Assembly (NCBI GenBank): GCA_025062245.1
Contig: JANXAD010000002.1
Span: forward strand, 1-64,000
DNA: 64,000 bases
Source of the DNA: Thermodesulfobacteriaceae bacterium
Lineage (GTDB): Bacteria; Desulfobacterota; Thermodesulfobacteria; Thermodesulfobacteriales; Thermodesulfobacteriaceae
Reading direction: 5' to 3'
The position numbers and the translations under genes were made by a program. Positions within the stretch are counted from its first letter, which is position 1; each line of letters starts with the position of its first letter. Positions 1 through 9,587 of the stretch are shown one piece after another. Under the pieces are notes generated by a model. It saw only the letters and a program-made list of their open reading frames with translations. It did not search any database and was not told where the DNA came from.

Positions 1-2
1 CT

Positions 3-830
3 AAAAAGGAGGGAAAATCTCACATTTTTTACAATATCTTTTTTGAGGAGGAAGAAAAAAAGGAATCTCAGGCTTTAAAACTTATTTCCTATGCCTTAGA
101 AAGTAATCGCTTTTTTTTTCATTTTCAACCCTATTTTAATACTCAAACTAAAAAAATAGCAGGTTTTGAAGCTTTAGTTCGTATTTTAGACGAAAAAAAT
201 GATATCATTTATCCCTCTCAGTTTATAGATGTCTTAGAAAAGAGTTTCTACTTAAGGGATTTTGAAAAGTGGTGTTTTCAAAGAATAAAAGATATCTTAG
301 AAACCTTTTTGTCTTTTAAGTCTGATTTTGAACTTTTTATTTCTTTAAATCTTACTCCAATTTCCTTTTTGCGATTTCATTTTATAAACGAACTCGTTGA
401 TTTCGTATTAAAAGGATATGATCAATATTTAATATTTGAAGTTACGGAACGAATTTTTTTAGAAAACTTAGACCAACTTTCCAATCATTTTAAACTTTTT
501 AAAAAAACTCTTCCCAGATTAAAAATAGCCATTGATGACTTTGGAACAGGAGCTACCTTCTTGAAAAGTTTTTTAGACTATCCTATAGATTTTTTAAAAA
601 TAGATCGTTATTATATCAGTAGAATTCTTGAAGAGCCCAAGGCTTTAAAGATGGTTAAAACTATCATAGACATAGCTAAGGAATTTGGCTTACAAACCGT
701 AGCAGAGGGAGTAGAAACTGAAGAACAGTTTGTTTTATTGAAAAACATAGGATGCGATTTTATTCAGGGTTTTTATCTTTCACCACCCCTTCCTGAAGAA
801 GAAGTTCTTAAAAAATTCTTTAAAAAATAA
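3..830 (+). CDS. GGDEF-EAL protein, C-terminal part (c-di-GMP phosphodiesterase domain), cut by window edge
   Basis: The frame is open from the first bases of the window, so this is the 3' end of a longer gene, not a short protein starting at the TTG near 309. The first residues (KKEGKSHIFY) look like the tail of a GGDEF domain. An EAL domain follows with its metal and catalytic residues in order: FEALVR, SLNLTP, FEVTER, IAIDDFGTG, FLKIDR, AEGVE and FIQGF. With all of these kept, the EAL domain should be able to hydrolyse cyclic di-GMP. Whether the GGDEF part is active cannot be seen. The input signal domain lies outside the window. Cytoplasmic or membrane-tethered signalling role; confidence in the EAL call is high. 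Confidence 0.93.
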   Translation, partial: KKEGKSHIFYNIFFEEEEKKESQALKLISYALESNRFFFHFQPYFNTQTKKIAGFEALVRILDEKNDIIYPSQFIDVLEKSFYLRDFEKWCFQRIKDILETFLSFKSDFELFISLNLTPISFLRFHFINELVDFVLKGYDQYLIFEVTERIFLENLDQLSNHFKLFKKTLPRLKIAIDDFGTGATFLKSFLDYPIDFLKIDRYYISRILEEPKALKMVKTIIDIAKEFGLQTVAEGVETEEQFVLLKNIGCDFIQGFYLSPPLPEEEVLKKFFKK

Positions 831-911
831 AAAAATGTGAAATAATAAAATAATATGGGGTACAGCTGGCTTCCTCCTTCTAAAAATTATGTACCCCTTT
901 GGGAGGGTAAA

Positions 912-1343
912 ATGCTTGAAAAAATTGCTTTAGAAAATGGTTTAGTCTTAGAAATCTGGAATTACTCTCGTAAATTAGCAGGGGATCGTTGGTTGATAGG
1001 CTTTTTAGCTCAAATAGGAGTAAAACCCTCTAAAAACGATTTTACTAACGAAAAATATTATGATATGTTCTTAGAAAAGACTGACGGAAGGGTATATTAT
1101 CGCTATCGAAAAGAAAGAACCTTTATTTCTGAGGAGTTAGTTGAAGAAATTTTTAAGAATATAAAAGAAAATTTCTTAAAAGCCGCCCTTCCCTATCTTT
1201 CTCACCCCGAATTTAAAGAGAAACTTATTAAACACGAAGTTAAACTTTTTGAACAGAAGATGGATTGGGAAATTTCAGTCAAAAAGACAGAAGAGGAGGA
1301 AGAAGAATTAGAAAAACTTTTGAAAGATAGAGAATTCATTTAA
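912..1343 (+). CDS. conserved hypothetical protein
   Basis: Unrecognised soluble protein of about 143 residues. The frame is open further up to an ATG at 855, but that start has no ribosome binding site, whereas GGGAGGG at 901-907 sits just before the ATG at 912, so I prefer 912. The N-terminal half reads like a compact beta-rich fold (LENGLVLEIWNYSRKLAGDR). The C-terminal half is charged and helical, ending in a run of glutamates. It follows the EAL protein by about 80 bp on the same strand and could be co-transcribed. No catalytic motif is visible and I assign no function. Confidence 0.75.
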   Translation: MLEKIALENGLVLEIWNYSRKLAGDRWLIGFLAQIGVKPSKNDFTNEKYYDMFLEKTDGRVYYRYRKERTFISEELVEEIFKNIKENFLKAALPYLSHPEFKEKLIKHEVKLFEQKMDWEISVKKTEEEEEELEKLLKDREFI

Positions 1344-1482
1344 TTTCTTCCCCTAATCTTCTTTATATATAAAAATTTTTCATAAAAACTTTTATTTTCA
1401 TAAAAAAAATAAATTTGTTTTTAAATAAAAATTTTATAAAATTTTTTATCAAAATTTATAGTTCTTAAAAAGGGAGGGAGAG

Positions 1483-2778
1483 ATGAAGGGTTTGACTAAA
1501 ACTTTTATAAGTTTTTTAGGAGTTTCCTCTTTACTTTTCAGTGGAGAAGTTTATTCGGCTCAAATTAAAGTAAATGAAGAAACCTTTGCTAACTTAGGAG
1601 CTAACTTAAAACTCTTTTATAGAAATCTAGATGAAAGATCAATTAAAGGAGGTTGGAAACAAAATAGATTTGAAATTCAACAACTCCGTTATTATATTAA
1701 CGGACAGGTCAGCAAATTGGTTCAGTTTTATGGAGAAATTGATACCAGCCCTTCCCAGAATGGAGAAGTCATTTTAAATGAAGCTGCTGTAAATTTAGCC
1801 TTTTTACCTGAACTGCAAGTGAGAATAGGTCAAATAAGAGTTCCCTTTGAAAGATATCAGATGACAGCTATTTATGCAGAGATTGTTCCCACAGCTACTG
1901 GAGGTGCTATTTTAGACCCTCAGGGAGTTTTTAGTAGACCTGCTAATCCTTATTTTTATTCTTGTTATTCTGGGAAAAATCTTCCCAGGTCTGACCGAGG
2001 AGTCATTTTACATGGAACTATTTCTCAAGGACTTATCTATTATAACTTAGGCTTGTTCAATGAAGACAAAACCGGAGAAAACAAAGTTTTTAATAATGGA
2101 TGGAAGAATCTCTCAACAGCGAAACCTTTGAAAAATAATAAAAATTTAGAATACGATTTCAGAATAGAATTTACTCCTACTTGGTTAGGAGTTAAGGCTC
2201 CAGCTTTGCTTGTATCCAGAGCAGACGGAAGAGTAAGGGAAACTGAACTCGGCAAACAAAATCTTCTAACCATAGGAATGGGATATCACTATGAAAAACA
2301 TTTAGATGAATTAGATAAAAGTATTTACGGATTTAGCTCTCTTTCCAGAAAAGGATGGACTATAGATGCCATTTTTGAAAAAAAGTTGAACCTATGGGTT
2401 CCTAATTTTCTATTAGGATATATTAATCTAAGAGATACCCATCTTTATAATAAGAAAGGGATTTGGAAAAAGGGAGATTCCCAAGTTTGGTTCCTTCAGG
2501 GACAACTTCTTTATGATCAAGTTTTAGGATTTGGTAAACCTGCTATCGGTTTTAAGTGGGAAAGTGTTAAGGCCAAAGGATACTATAATGGACAAGATGA
2601 CTTTAAGCTTAATCGTATGGTAGGAGTAATTAATTACTACATCAAAGGTCAAGCAGCCCGTGTGGCCTTAGAAATAGATCATTACAAGTATGGGAAGGCT
2701 GCTAAAAACTTTTTGAAATCTCAAAATAAAGAGGATAGATTAACCGATTGGCACATTTATATTCAAACTATGTTTTAG
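1483..2778 (+). CDS. phosphate-selective-type outer membrane porin (OprO/OprP-like)
   Basis: A 431-residue protein with a typical signal peptide (MKGLTKTFISFLGVSSLLFS, cleavage near VYSA). The body is rich in alternating hydrophobic and aromatic beta strands and ends in the aromatic residue F expected of an outer membrane barrel (HIYIQTMF). The segments RFEIQQLRYYINGQVSKL, YGEIDT and VRIGQIRVPFERYQM are characteristic of the OprO/OprP-type porin family seen in many deltaproteobacteria. The start is well supported by AGGGAGGG ahead of the ATG. Upstream is a very A+T-rich 139 bp spacer that should hold the promoter. Substrate unknown; 'phosphate-selective' is the family name only. Confidence 0.8.
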   Translation: MKGLTKTFISFLGVSSLLFSGEVYSAQIKVNEETFANLGANLKLFYRNLDERSIKGGWKQNRFEIQQLRYYINGQVSKLVQFYGEIDTSPSQNGEVILNEAAVNLAFLPELQVRIGQIRVPFERYQMTAIYAEIVPTATGGAILDPQGVFSRPANPYFYSCYSGKNLPRSDRGVILHGTISQGLIYYNLGLFNEDKTGENKVFNNGWKNLSTAKPLKNNKNLEYDFRIEFTPTWLGVKAPALLVSRADGRVRETELGKQNLLTIGMGYHYEKHLDELDKSIYGFSSLSRKGWTIDAIFEKKLNLWVPNFLLGYINLRDTHLYNKKGIWKKGDSQVWFLQGQLLYDQVLGFGKPAIGFKWESVKAKGYYNGQDDFKLNRMVGVINYYIKGQAARVALEIDHYKYGKAAKNFLKSQNKEDRLTDWHIYIQTMF

Positions 2779-3099
2779 GTTAATTTCCTTTTCAACTTTT
2801 TAATGGCGAAATATCAGAAATCTATAGAAATTTAAAAAAGTTCTCCCTTTAATTCTAATGGGAAAGGATCTTGGGGTTCAGGCTTACAGATTGACAGATA
2901 AAAACAGAAATTTTTGAAATACCTATCCTTAAGAAGCTAAATCTCTTTAACATCTATCCTCACAAATGCATTAATTCTTCAAATAGGTTAAAAAAATTAA
3001 AAATTTTATGAAGAAAGTCCTATGGATAAACAAATTAATTTATAACAAATAAAAATAAAAACTATTTTTAGTGGAAATTTCAGATAGGTTTAAAAAATT
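2779..3099. other. intergenic stretch, nothing recognised
   Basis: About 320 bp between the porin gene and the convergent CsgG-like gene. I see no open frame of useful length, no clear terminator hairpin and no repeat shared with the other intergenic regions here. Confidence 0.5.
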
Positions 3100-3954
3100 T
3101 TAAAATGGTTTTTTATTCTTCTCAGGAATTCTAATTTCTTCTTTTATCACTTCTCCTTTTTCTCCAAAGTAGGTTACTTTTTCTCCTATTTCTACCTTAG
3201 TTGGGGTTTCGGTTTTTAAAGATTCTACTATTAAAGTTACAGCTCTTGCAAGAAGGTCTCTGGTAGCCTCTTCAAGAGGTGTATTTTTTACAGCGTTAAA
3301 GTAGGCTCCTCCGATAGTAGTTCCGAAAAGACCTCCTCCTACCAGCCCAAAAGCCCATCTCTCAGATTTTCCTTCAACTGTCTTAGCTGTAAGAACTTCA
3401 CCAGTTTTAACTTTAACTATTCTCATATCCAAAGCGATATGAGCTGAACTCTTTCCTATTTTAGCACCAAGCCCCCACGGAAGAGGTACCACTAAACCTC
3501 CTCCTCCGATTCCGCTTGCTTTAAGTTCCAGAGCAGTTACCGCTCCAGTAATAATAAAGTCTGCAGCTTTTAAGGTAGTTTGTGGTTGAATTCCCATAAG
3601 TTCCAGTTCTTCTCTTATTTCCTCTAACACTATTCTTTCTACTACCCTAAAACAATTAGTATTAACCAAGGCTGTAATAAGCATATCTGCAAGACCGTCT
3701 CCTAAGGCTTTAGTAGAAAATTCTATACCAAAGCCTGGTCCAAAAATAACTCTATCTCCTTGACACACTGCGGCCTTACATTTAAAACTCTTAGCAGTTA
3801 TTATTCCCATAGGTTGAGAACAGTAAGGAAGTTTAAGAACTCTTTCTTTGACATCCTTAGCATACTCATCTTGTGAAAAGGTAGAAGGGGCAAATAGCAA
3901 TATGGTCCATAAAGAAAGGGCTATAAAACTTTTAAAAATTTGTAAGCCTTTCAT
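3100..3954 (-). CDS. CsgG-family secreted/periplasmic protein
   Basis: A 284-residue protein with an N-terminal signal peptide (hydrophobic run ending near TFSQ). There is no lipobox cysteine, so it is probably periplasmic and not a lipoprotein like true CsgG. The middle has the features of the CsgG/curli-assembly fold: GLADMLITALVNTNCFRVVER, EIREELELMGIQ, ADFIITGAVTALE and a Gly-rich stretch before a second VKVKTGEVLTAKTVEG strand. The ATG at 3954 is chosen over a GTG at 3963 because AGGAGG lies 8 bases before the ATG but directly abuts the GTG. Related proteins occur outside curli systems as outer-membrane assembly or stress factors. No curli genes are nearby, so the role is open. Confidence 0.75.
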   Translation of the reverse strand: MKGLQIFKSFIALSLWTILLFAPSTFSQDEYAKDVKERVLKLPYCSQPMGIITAKSFKCKAAVCQGDRVIFGPGFGIEFSTKALGDGLADMLITALVNTNCFRVVERIVLEEIREELELMGIQPQTTLKAADFIITGAVTALELKASGIGGGGLVVPLPWGLGAKIGKSSAHIALDMRIVKVKTGEVLTAKTVEGKSERWAFGLVGGGLFGTTIGGAYFNAVKNTPLEEATRDLLARAVTLIVESLKTETPTKVEIGEKVTYFGEKGEVIKEEIRIPEKNKKPF

Positions 3955-4159
3955 ACCTTTCACCTCCTCATCTATAGGGCATTTCTTGTTTTTAAATTAT
4001 AAGCTCAGGTAAAAATTGTGTCAATTTTAGTTTAATTTTTCTAATCTTGAATACACTCACCTTTATACATCTCCTATATATAAATTTTTTATAATTCCTA
4101 TTTACTTTTTTCTTTGCAGAAAATCTTTTTCCATTCATTAATAGTTTTTAAATCCCTTT

Positions 4160-5377
4160 TTATGCATATTTTCTTAATCTTAAAAGTCTAAAAATAAAAA
4201 ATTGAAAAATAATTAAAAGAAAGGTATAAGCAATCAAAACTATTTTTAAGGGTAGGATATCTCCTAAAATTCCGATGATAAAGTTGCCTAAGGGGGACAC
4301 TCCTAAAAAGGAAATACTAAAAAGGCTCATAATTCTGCCTTTCAAGTGAGAAGGAGTATGTTCTTGCAGATAACTATTAGCTATGGGGAAAAAATTAGTA
4401 AAGGAAAAACCTATTAGAGTAGAAAGAAAAAGGGTTAAAAACCAAAAGGGACTAAAAGTAATTCCTCCTATGGATAGTCCTAATAATAAAGAGGCTTTTA
4501 AAAGATGTTCCAGTTTTTGAGATATTTCTTTTTTTAAAAAGATATAAAGTGAACCTAAAATAGCTCCTATCCCTATAGTGGAAGATAGAATTCCAAACTC
4601 CTTAGCTTGTCCTCCGTAAAGTTTGTGAACTATCACTGGAAGTAAAATCAAAGTCGAAATTCCAAAAAAGGTAAAATTACTTATGGAAAGAAGAGTAGCT
4701 AAAATAGAGGGATGATTTTTTAAAAAGAGAAAAATTTCTTTGAGGTCCTTTTTGAAATTAAAAGTTTCCGAGGGTTTATTTTTGAAGTCAAGATCTTGAA
4801 GATGAATGAAAAAAAGCAAAAAAAGGAGGAGAGGAACAAAACTTAGAGCATTTAGATAAAAACAGAGGTAAATACTATAGTAAGAAATTATAAAACCAGC
4901 TAAGGCAGGTCCTATCATACGGGCTAAATTAAAGGAAAAAGCTTGAATAGAGAGAGCTTGAGTTAATAACCCAGAAGGAACAATTTCACCTATAAAAACT
5001 TGTCTTAACGGTAAGTCTATGGCTGTGAGAGAATTTAGAAGAAAGGCTAAAAGAGCTATTTGCCAAAAAGATACTGAATAGGTTTGAACCAAAAGACCCA
5101 AAATTAAGGGAGGAAAAACAGAGAGAAAGGTTATTAAAGTTAAAAGTTTTTTCCGATTAAATTTGTCAATAAGAACTCCGCCTAATAATCCTAAAAGTAT
5201 TATAGGAGTAGAGGAAAAGAAAGAAAGAAGCCCCAAGTAAAAGGATGAACCCGTAAGTTCGTAAACTAACCAATTTTGAGCTACAGTATGCATCCAGCTT
5301 CCTGTAAAGGAAAGAAAGTGCCCTAAGATAAAAAATTGAAAGGGTTTGAAACTTAAAGGAGTTTTAGATAGCTCCAT
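4160..5377 (-). CDS. MFS transporter (EntS/MFS_3-like)
   Basis: A 405-residue integral membrane protein with about 12 hydrophobic helices and a central cytoplasmic loop (HLQDLDFKNKPSETFNFKKD). The N-terminal signature SFTGSWMHTVAQNWLVYEL and the loop-2 motif GGVLIDKFNRKKLL are typical of the MFS_3 group of drug and siderophore exporters. Its start overlaps the end of pgpA by 25 bp, so it is the last gene of a three-gene operon (lipoprotein, pgpA, MFS). The substrate cannot be told from sequence. Confidence 0.85.
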   Translation of the reverse strand: MELSKTPLSFKPFQFFILGHFLSFTGSWMHTVAQNWLVYELTGSSFYLGLLSFFSSTPIILLGLLGGVLIDKFNRKKLLTLITFLSVFPPLILGLLVQTYSVSFWQIALLAFLLNSLTAIDLPLRQVFIGEIVPSGLLTQALSIQAFSFNLARMIGPALAGFIISYYSIYLCFYLNALSFVPLLLFLLFFIHLQDLDFKNKPSETFNFKKDLKEIFLFLKNHPSILATLLSISNFTFFGISTLILLPVIVHKLYGGQAKEFGILSSTIGIGAILGSLYIFLKKEISQKLEHLLKASLLLGLSIGGITFSPFWFLTLFLSTLIGFSFTNFFPIANSYLQEHTPSHLKGRIMSLFSISFLGVSPLGNFIIGILGDILPLKIVLIAYTFLLIIFQFFIFRLLRLRKYA

Positions 5378-5850
5378 TTAAAAGAAAGAAGTATAAGGTT
5401 AGTAAGAATTCCGGCTACCAAATCGTCAGCTAAAACTCCTACCCCCTCAGGGATTTCCTCTAAGTCTTTTATAAAAAAGGGCTTAGTTATATCTAATAGT
5501 CTGAATAAAAGAAAGGCTCCTGCCAATTCCCACCATTCTTTTTTTCCAATTAAACTTATAAACATTCCTGCTATTTCATCTATAACTACAAACTCAGGAT
5601 CCCTTTCCTTAAATATTTTAATTATCCTTCTACTACCTATGATTCCAATTAAAATTAAGGGAATTAGTATTAAACTCTGAGTAAGAATAGAGGTGTTTTT
5701 AAAAATTAAGAAAATAAAAAGACCTTCTAAGGCACCTAAGGTTCCAGGAAAAGGAGGAATAAATCCTATAAATCCTCCTGAAACTATAAAAATCCAAAAA
5801 ATATTTTTTTTAAAAGGGTCTTTTTTCCAGTTCTCTCTTAAATTCTTCAT
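5353..5850 (-). CDS. pgpA: phosphatidylglycerophosphatase A
   Basis: A 165-residue membrane protein matching PgpA, which dephosphorylates phosphatidylglycerophosphate to phosphatidylglycerol. Family landmarks are PPFPGTLGAL near the N-terminus, FVVIDEIAGMFISL in the middle, FRLLDITKPFFI, and EGVGVLADDLVAGI near the C-terminus. The acidic residues of the last two motifs are those thought to act in catalysis. It overlaps the lipoprotein gene upstream by 41 bp and the MFS gene downstream by 25 bp. No clear Shine-Dalgarno precedes the ATG, which fits translational coupling. Confidence 0.92.
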   Translation of the reverse strand: MKNLRENWKKDPFKKNIFWIFIVSGGFIGFIPPFPGTLGALEGLFIFLIFKNTSILTQSLILIPLILIGIIGSRRIIKIFKERDPEFVVIDEIAGMFISLIGKKEWWELAGAFLLFRLLDITKPFFIKDLEEIPEGVGVLADDLVAGILTNLILLSFKWSYLKLL

Positions 5851-6394
5851 ATTTTTCTAAAGTAATTAAGTTTTTTAATTTCCACAAATAAAGCTGAACC
5901 TTTAGCCTCTCTTCAGGCGAACCTTTCTTAATTTTTCCTTGGGCTAATCCCTCTACCTCCTTATATTTATCCCAAGCTGATTTTTTCAAATCAGAATAAT
6001 ATTTTCTAACTTTTTCAAGAAGAGCTTTGGCAGAAGGTAAGGTCTTTTTTAAAAGTTTTTGGGCTTTTAAATAGTATCTTTCTTGATAAAGCTTTTGAAT
6101 TTCCTTCCAATCGTCAGCTATTTTACCATATTCCTCTGGATACAATTCATTGGCTTTATAAGCTTCAAGTTGAGATAAAGTAAGTTGCATTTCTTCATAT
6201 AATTCCTTAGGAGGGGGAGAAAGCTTGATATAATTTTTTATTACTGGAAAATTAGTTAAGAAAACCCTAAAATTTTCTGAAAAAGTTTCTTTAGTATCTT
6301 GCCATTTTTGTTTAAGATTTTCTCTTTGAGCTCCACAGGAAAAAAGAATAAAAACTAATAAAAGGAAAAAACAACTTTTTTTGGAAACCTCCAT
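5810..6394 (-). CDS. hypothetical lipoprotein with coiled-coil body
   Basis: A 194-residue protein with a lipoprotein signal peptide: charged start (MEVSKKS), hydrophobic run, and lipobox LFSC followed by G, so the mature protein should carry lipid on the Cys at about residue 20. The remainder is almost entirely charged helix, rich in Lys, Glu, Leu and Tyr, with heptad-like spacing. It looks like a periplasmic coiled-coil protein. It is first in the operon with pgpA and the MFS gene. I do not recognise a named family. Confidence 0.7.
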   Translation of the reverse strand: MEVSKKSCFFLLLVFILFSCGAQRENLKQKWQDTKETFSENFRVFLTNFPVIKNYIKLSPPPKELYEEMQLTLSQLEAYKANELYPEEYGKIADDWKEIQKLYQERYYLKAQKLLKKTLPSAKALLEKVRKYYSDLKKSAWDKYKEVEGLAQGKIKKGSPEERLKVQLYLWKLKNLITLEKYEEFKRELEKRPF

Positions 6395-6455
6395 TCTAAG
6401 TTAAATTATACCTTAACTACAAAGGTTTTTCAAATCTTTTTCTTTTTCTAAAGAC

Positions 6456-6484
6456 TTGACAATACTTGATTATTGAGTAATTTT
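6456..6484 (+). promoter_or_regulatory. sigma-70-type promoter of ppsA
   Basis: TTGACA at 6456-6461, then a 16-17 base spacer, then TAATTT/AATTTT at 6478-6484. It lies about 30 bases ahead of the ppsA start and its GGGAGG ribosome binding site. The -35 is a perfect match, the -10 weak. Confidence 0.6.
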
Positions 6485-6514
6485 TGATTTAAAAGGTGTA
6501 GGGAGGTTAAAATT

Positions 6515-8947
6515 ATGGAGGATAGTAAAAAGTTTATATTATGGTTTGACCAAATTTCTTATAAAGATGTTCCCTTAGTAGGAGGAAAAAATGCTTCCTT
6601 AGGCGAGATGTATTCAAAGTTATTTCCCAAGGGTATTAACATTCCCTATGGATTTGCGGTAACTGCTGAAGCTTATAAATTTTTTATTAAAGAAAATAGG
6701 TTAGATAATATAATAAAGGATACCTTAGTTGGGCTTAATACCCATGATATTGTTGATTTACAAAGAAGGGGAAAAAGGATAAGGAGTTTGATTTTAAATG
6801 CTAAAATGCCTAAGGAATTGGAGGAAGAAATTAGAAAGGCCTATGAAAGATTAGAGGAAGTGTATAAAAGAGAAGGAGTAGATGTAGCAGTTCGTTCCTC
6901 TGCTACAGCCGAAGATTTACCTGATGCTTCTTTTGCTGGTCAACAGGAAACCTATTTAAATGTTATGGGAACTAAAAAGGTTATTATGGCTGTTCAGAGG
7001 TGTTTTGCCTCTCTTTTTACGGATCGTGCCATTTCCTACAGAGAAGATAAAGGATTTGATCACTTCTCAGTATATCTTTCTGTAGCGGTGCAAAAAATGG
7101 TAAGAAGTGATATGGCCTCCTCAGGTGTTATATTTACCTTAGATACCGAAAGTGGTTTTAGAGATGTGGTTTACATCACTGGTTCTTGGGGATTAGGAGA
7201 GTATGTAGTCCAAGGAAAGGTCAATCCTGATGAATTTTATGTTTTTAAGCCTACCTTAAAATTAGGATATAGACCCATAGTTACTAAAAGATTAGGAAGT
7301 AAGGATATAAAGTTAGTTTATGGAGCTTCTCCTAACCAACCTTTAAGAGAAGTGAAAACTTCAAAAGATGAAAGGATGAGATTTGTCTTATCAGATGACG
7401 AAATACTTACTTTAGCTAAATGGGCTATTCTTATAGAAGAACACTATGGAAGGCCGATGGATATTGAATGGGCTAAGGATGGAGATGGAGTAAGAGTAGG
7501 TAGTGGACAGCTCTTTATTGTTCAAGCTCGTCCAGAAACGGTTCATGCAGTTAAAACTCAAAAATATTACGAAATTTATAAACTTAAGGGAGAAGGTAAA
7601 GTTATTTGTACAGGAAAATCGGTAGGAAGTAAAATTGGACAAGGAAAAGGTCGGGTTATTTTAGATGTAAGTGGTATAGGGGAATTTCAAGAAGGAGAAG
7701 TTTTGGTTACAGAAATGACCGATCCGGATTGGGAACCTATTATGAAAAAGGCTTCAGCTATAGTAACTGATAGAGGAGGTAGAACCTGTCATGCTGCCAT
7801 TGTGTCCCGCGAGTTAGGTATTCCCTGTATTGTAGGAACAGAGGTAGCCACTGAACTCATAAGAACAGGGCAGGATCTTACCATAGATTGTTCTCAAGGA
7901 GAGGAAGGAAGGGTATTAGAGGGGTTAATTCCTTATGAAGTAGAAAGGATTGACTTTGAAAATCTTCCTGAGACCCAAACTCAGATTATGATGAATATAG
8001 GAATTCCTGAGCAAGCCTTTGCTCAAGCTCAAATTCCTAATGATGGAGTAGGATTGGCGAGAATAGAATTTATTATAGGTTCTCATATTGGAATTCATCC
8101 CTTAGCTTTAATTTATTTTGAAGATTTAAAGAAAAAGGCTGAAAAGGATAAAAAATTAAAGAGAATAGTTAACCTTATTGAAGAAAAGACCTACGGTTAT
8201 GAAAATAAAGCAGACTTCTTTGTAGATAAATTAGCTCAGGGAATAGGAACTATTGGAGCAGCTTTTTATCCTAAGGATGTGATTGTTAGACTTTCTGATT
8301 TTAAGTCTAATGAATATGCTAATTTATTAGGAGGTTATTTATTTGAACCCATGGAGAACAATCCCATGATTGGTTGGAGAGGAGCTTCTCGTTATTATGA
8401 TCCAAGATTTGAACCAGCTTTTGCTTTAGAATGTAAGGCCCTTAAAAAAGTAAGAGACGAAATGGGTTTGACCAATGTAAAAGTGATGATTCCTTTTTGT
8501 AGAACCGTAGAAGAGGGGAAAAAGGTAATTGAAGTAATGGAAAAGTACGGGCTTAAACAAGGAGAAAACGGACTTGAGATTTATGTTATGTGCGAAATTC
8601 CCAGTAATGTAATTTTAGCTGAGGAATTTGCTGAAATTTTTGATGGTTTTTCCATAGGATCTAATGACTTAACGCAATTAGCCTTAGGATTAGATAGAGA
8701 CTCTGAGTTGGTGGCCCATATTTATGATGAAAGAAATCTGGCGGTTAAAAAATTAGTTAAAGAAGTGATAGAAGTAGCCAAGAGAAAGGGCAAAAAAATT
8801 GGTATTTGTGGACAAGCTCCCAGCGACTTTCCAGATTTTGCCGAATTCTTAGTAGAATGTGGGATAGACTCTATAAGTTTAACCCCTGATACAGTCGTTA
8901 AAACAAAATTATTAGTAGCTGAGAAGGAAAAAGCTTTAAAGAGATAA
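6515..8947 (+). CDS. ppsA: phosphoenolpyruvate synthase
   Basis: An 810-residue PEP synthase (pyruvate, water dikinase), which makes PEP, AMP and phosphate from pyruvate and ATP: the entry step of gluconeogenesis in an organism growing on C2-C3 compounds. Domain order is normal. The N-terminal ATP-grasp part has LVGGKNASLGEM and VRSSATAEDLPDASFAGQ. The swivelling phosphohistidine domain has GGRTCHAAIVSRELGIPC. The C-terminal TIM barrel has GLARIEFII, IVRLSDFKSNEYANLLGG, GWRGASRYYDP, and GSNDLTQLALGLDRD, with the catalytic Cys in IGICGQAP. Length is usual for the family. It stands under its own promoter, followed closely by a secreted protein gene. Confidence 0.97.
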   Translation: MEDSKKFILWFDQISYKDVPLVGGKNASLGEMYSKLFPKGINIPYGFAVTAEAYKFFIKENRLDNIIKDTLVGLNTHDIVDLQRRGKRIRSLILNAKMPKELEEEIRKAYERLEEVYKREGVDVAVRSSATAEDLPDASFAGQQETYLNVMGTKKVIMAVQRCFASLFTDRAISYREDKGFDHFSVYLSVAVQKMVRSDMASSGVIFTLDTESGFRDVVYITGSWGLGEYVVQGKVNPDEFYVFKPTLKLGYRPIVTKRLGSKDIKLVYGASPNQPLREVKTSKDERMRFVLSDDEILTLAKWAILIEEHYGRPMDIEWAKDGDGVRVGSGQLFIVQARPETVHAVKTQKYYEIYKLKGEGKVICTGKSVGSKIGQGKGRVILDVSGIGEFQEGEVLVTEMTDPDWEPIMKKASAIVTDRGGRTCHAAIVSRELGIPCIVGTEVATELIRTGQDLTIDCSQGEEGRVLEGLIPYEVERIDFENLPETQTQIMMNIGIPEQAFAQAQIPNDGVGLARIEFIIGSHIGIHPLALIYFEDLKKKAEKDKKLKRIVNLIEEKTYGYENKADFFVDKLAQGIGTIGAAFYPKDVIVRLSDFKSNEYANLLGGYLFEPMENNPMIGWRGASRYYDPRFEPAFALECKALKKVRDEMGLTNVKVMIPFCRTVEEGKKVIEVMEKYGLKQGENGLEIYVMCEIPSNVILAEEFAEIFDGFSIGSNDLTQLALGLDRDSELVAHIYDERNLAVKKLVKEVIEVAKRKGKKIGICGQAPSDFPDFAEFLVECGIDSISLTPDTVVKTKLLVAEKEKALKR

Positions 8948-8952
8948 AAAAA

Positions 8953-9585
8953 GTGAAAATATTTTTAAAAACTTTAGTTTTTACCCTTATACTTTTTAAT
9001 CTCGCTTTTGCTAAGGTAAAAGTTGGAGTATATCCCGTAGAGGTTAAAGCTTCTTCTAATTTTAGTGCCTTAGCTGATTCTCTCACTAAAATTATCTTAG
9101 CTAAATTGTTTTTACCCCCTCAAATTGAAGTATTTCCTATTTTTGAGCCAGCAATCAAAAAAAGGGTAGATTATTTTCTTCTTCTATCAGTTTGGATAGA
9201 GGAAAAAAAGACCTACCTCGATTATAGACTTTTCAAAGACTCTCCCTCGAAACCCCTGATTTTTTTTAAAGAAGAAGTTGAAATTTCAGAGTTAGAGTCT
9301 AAGGTAGCTCTTTTATCCGAGAAGATTAGAGAAAGATTATATGAAGAGAGTAAACCTCTTTGGTCTAAAATAAATCTTTTTAAAAATTGGCCTAAATTAT
9401 CTTTACCTTCCTTTATTAAAGAAAAGGAAAAATATAGAATTGAAATTTCAATTCCTTCTCCTCCCCCACCACCTTCTGGATATTTTATACCAGCGTCCCT
9501 CCCTGATTCTTTTAAAAAGTCTGAAATTCCCTCCTCTGTTTCAGAAAAACCTACCGTTTTAAATTCTCCCTGGCAGTGGTTTTAA
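8953..9585 (+). CDS. hypothetical secreted protein with proline-rich C-terminus
   Basis: A 210-residue protein starting at a GTG just after ppsA. It has a clean signal peptide (MKIFLKTLVFTLILFNLAFA). The mature N-terminus (KVKVGVYPVEVKAS, then a helix with ADSLTKIILAKLF) recalls the first strand-helix unit of CsgG or TolB-type proteins, but too little remains to claim the family. The last third is low-complexity, rich in Pro and Ser (SPPPPPSGYF), ending SPWQWF. Its stop nearly touches the start of the FtsB-like gene. Function unknown. Confidence 0.65.
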   Translation: MKIFLKTLVFTLILFNLAFAKVKVGVYPVEVKASSNFSALADSLTKIILAKLFLPPQIEVFPIFEPAIKKRVDYFLLLSVWIEEKKTYLDYRLFKDSPSKPLIFFKEEVEISELESKVALLSEKIRERLYEESKPLWSKINLFKNWPKLSLPSFIKEKEKYRIEISIPSPPPPPSGYFIPASLPDSFKKSEIPSSVSEKPTVLNSPWQWF

Positions 9586-9587
9586 AG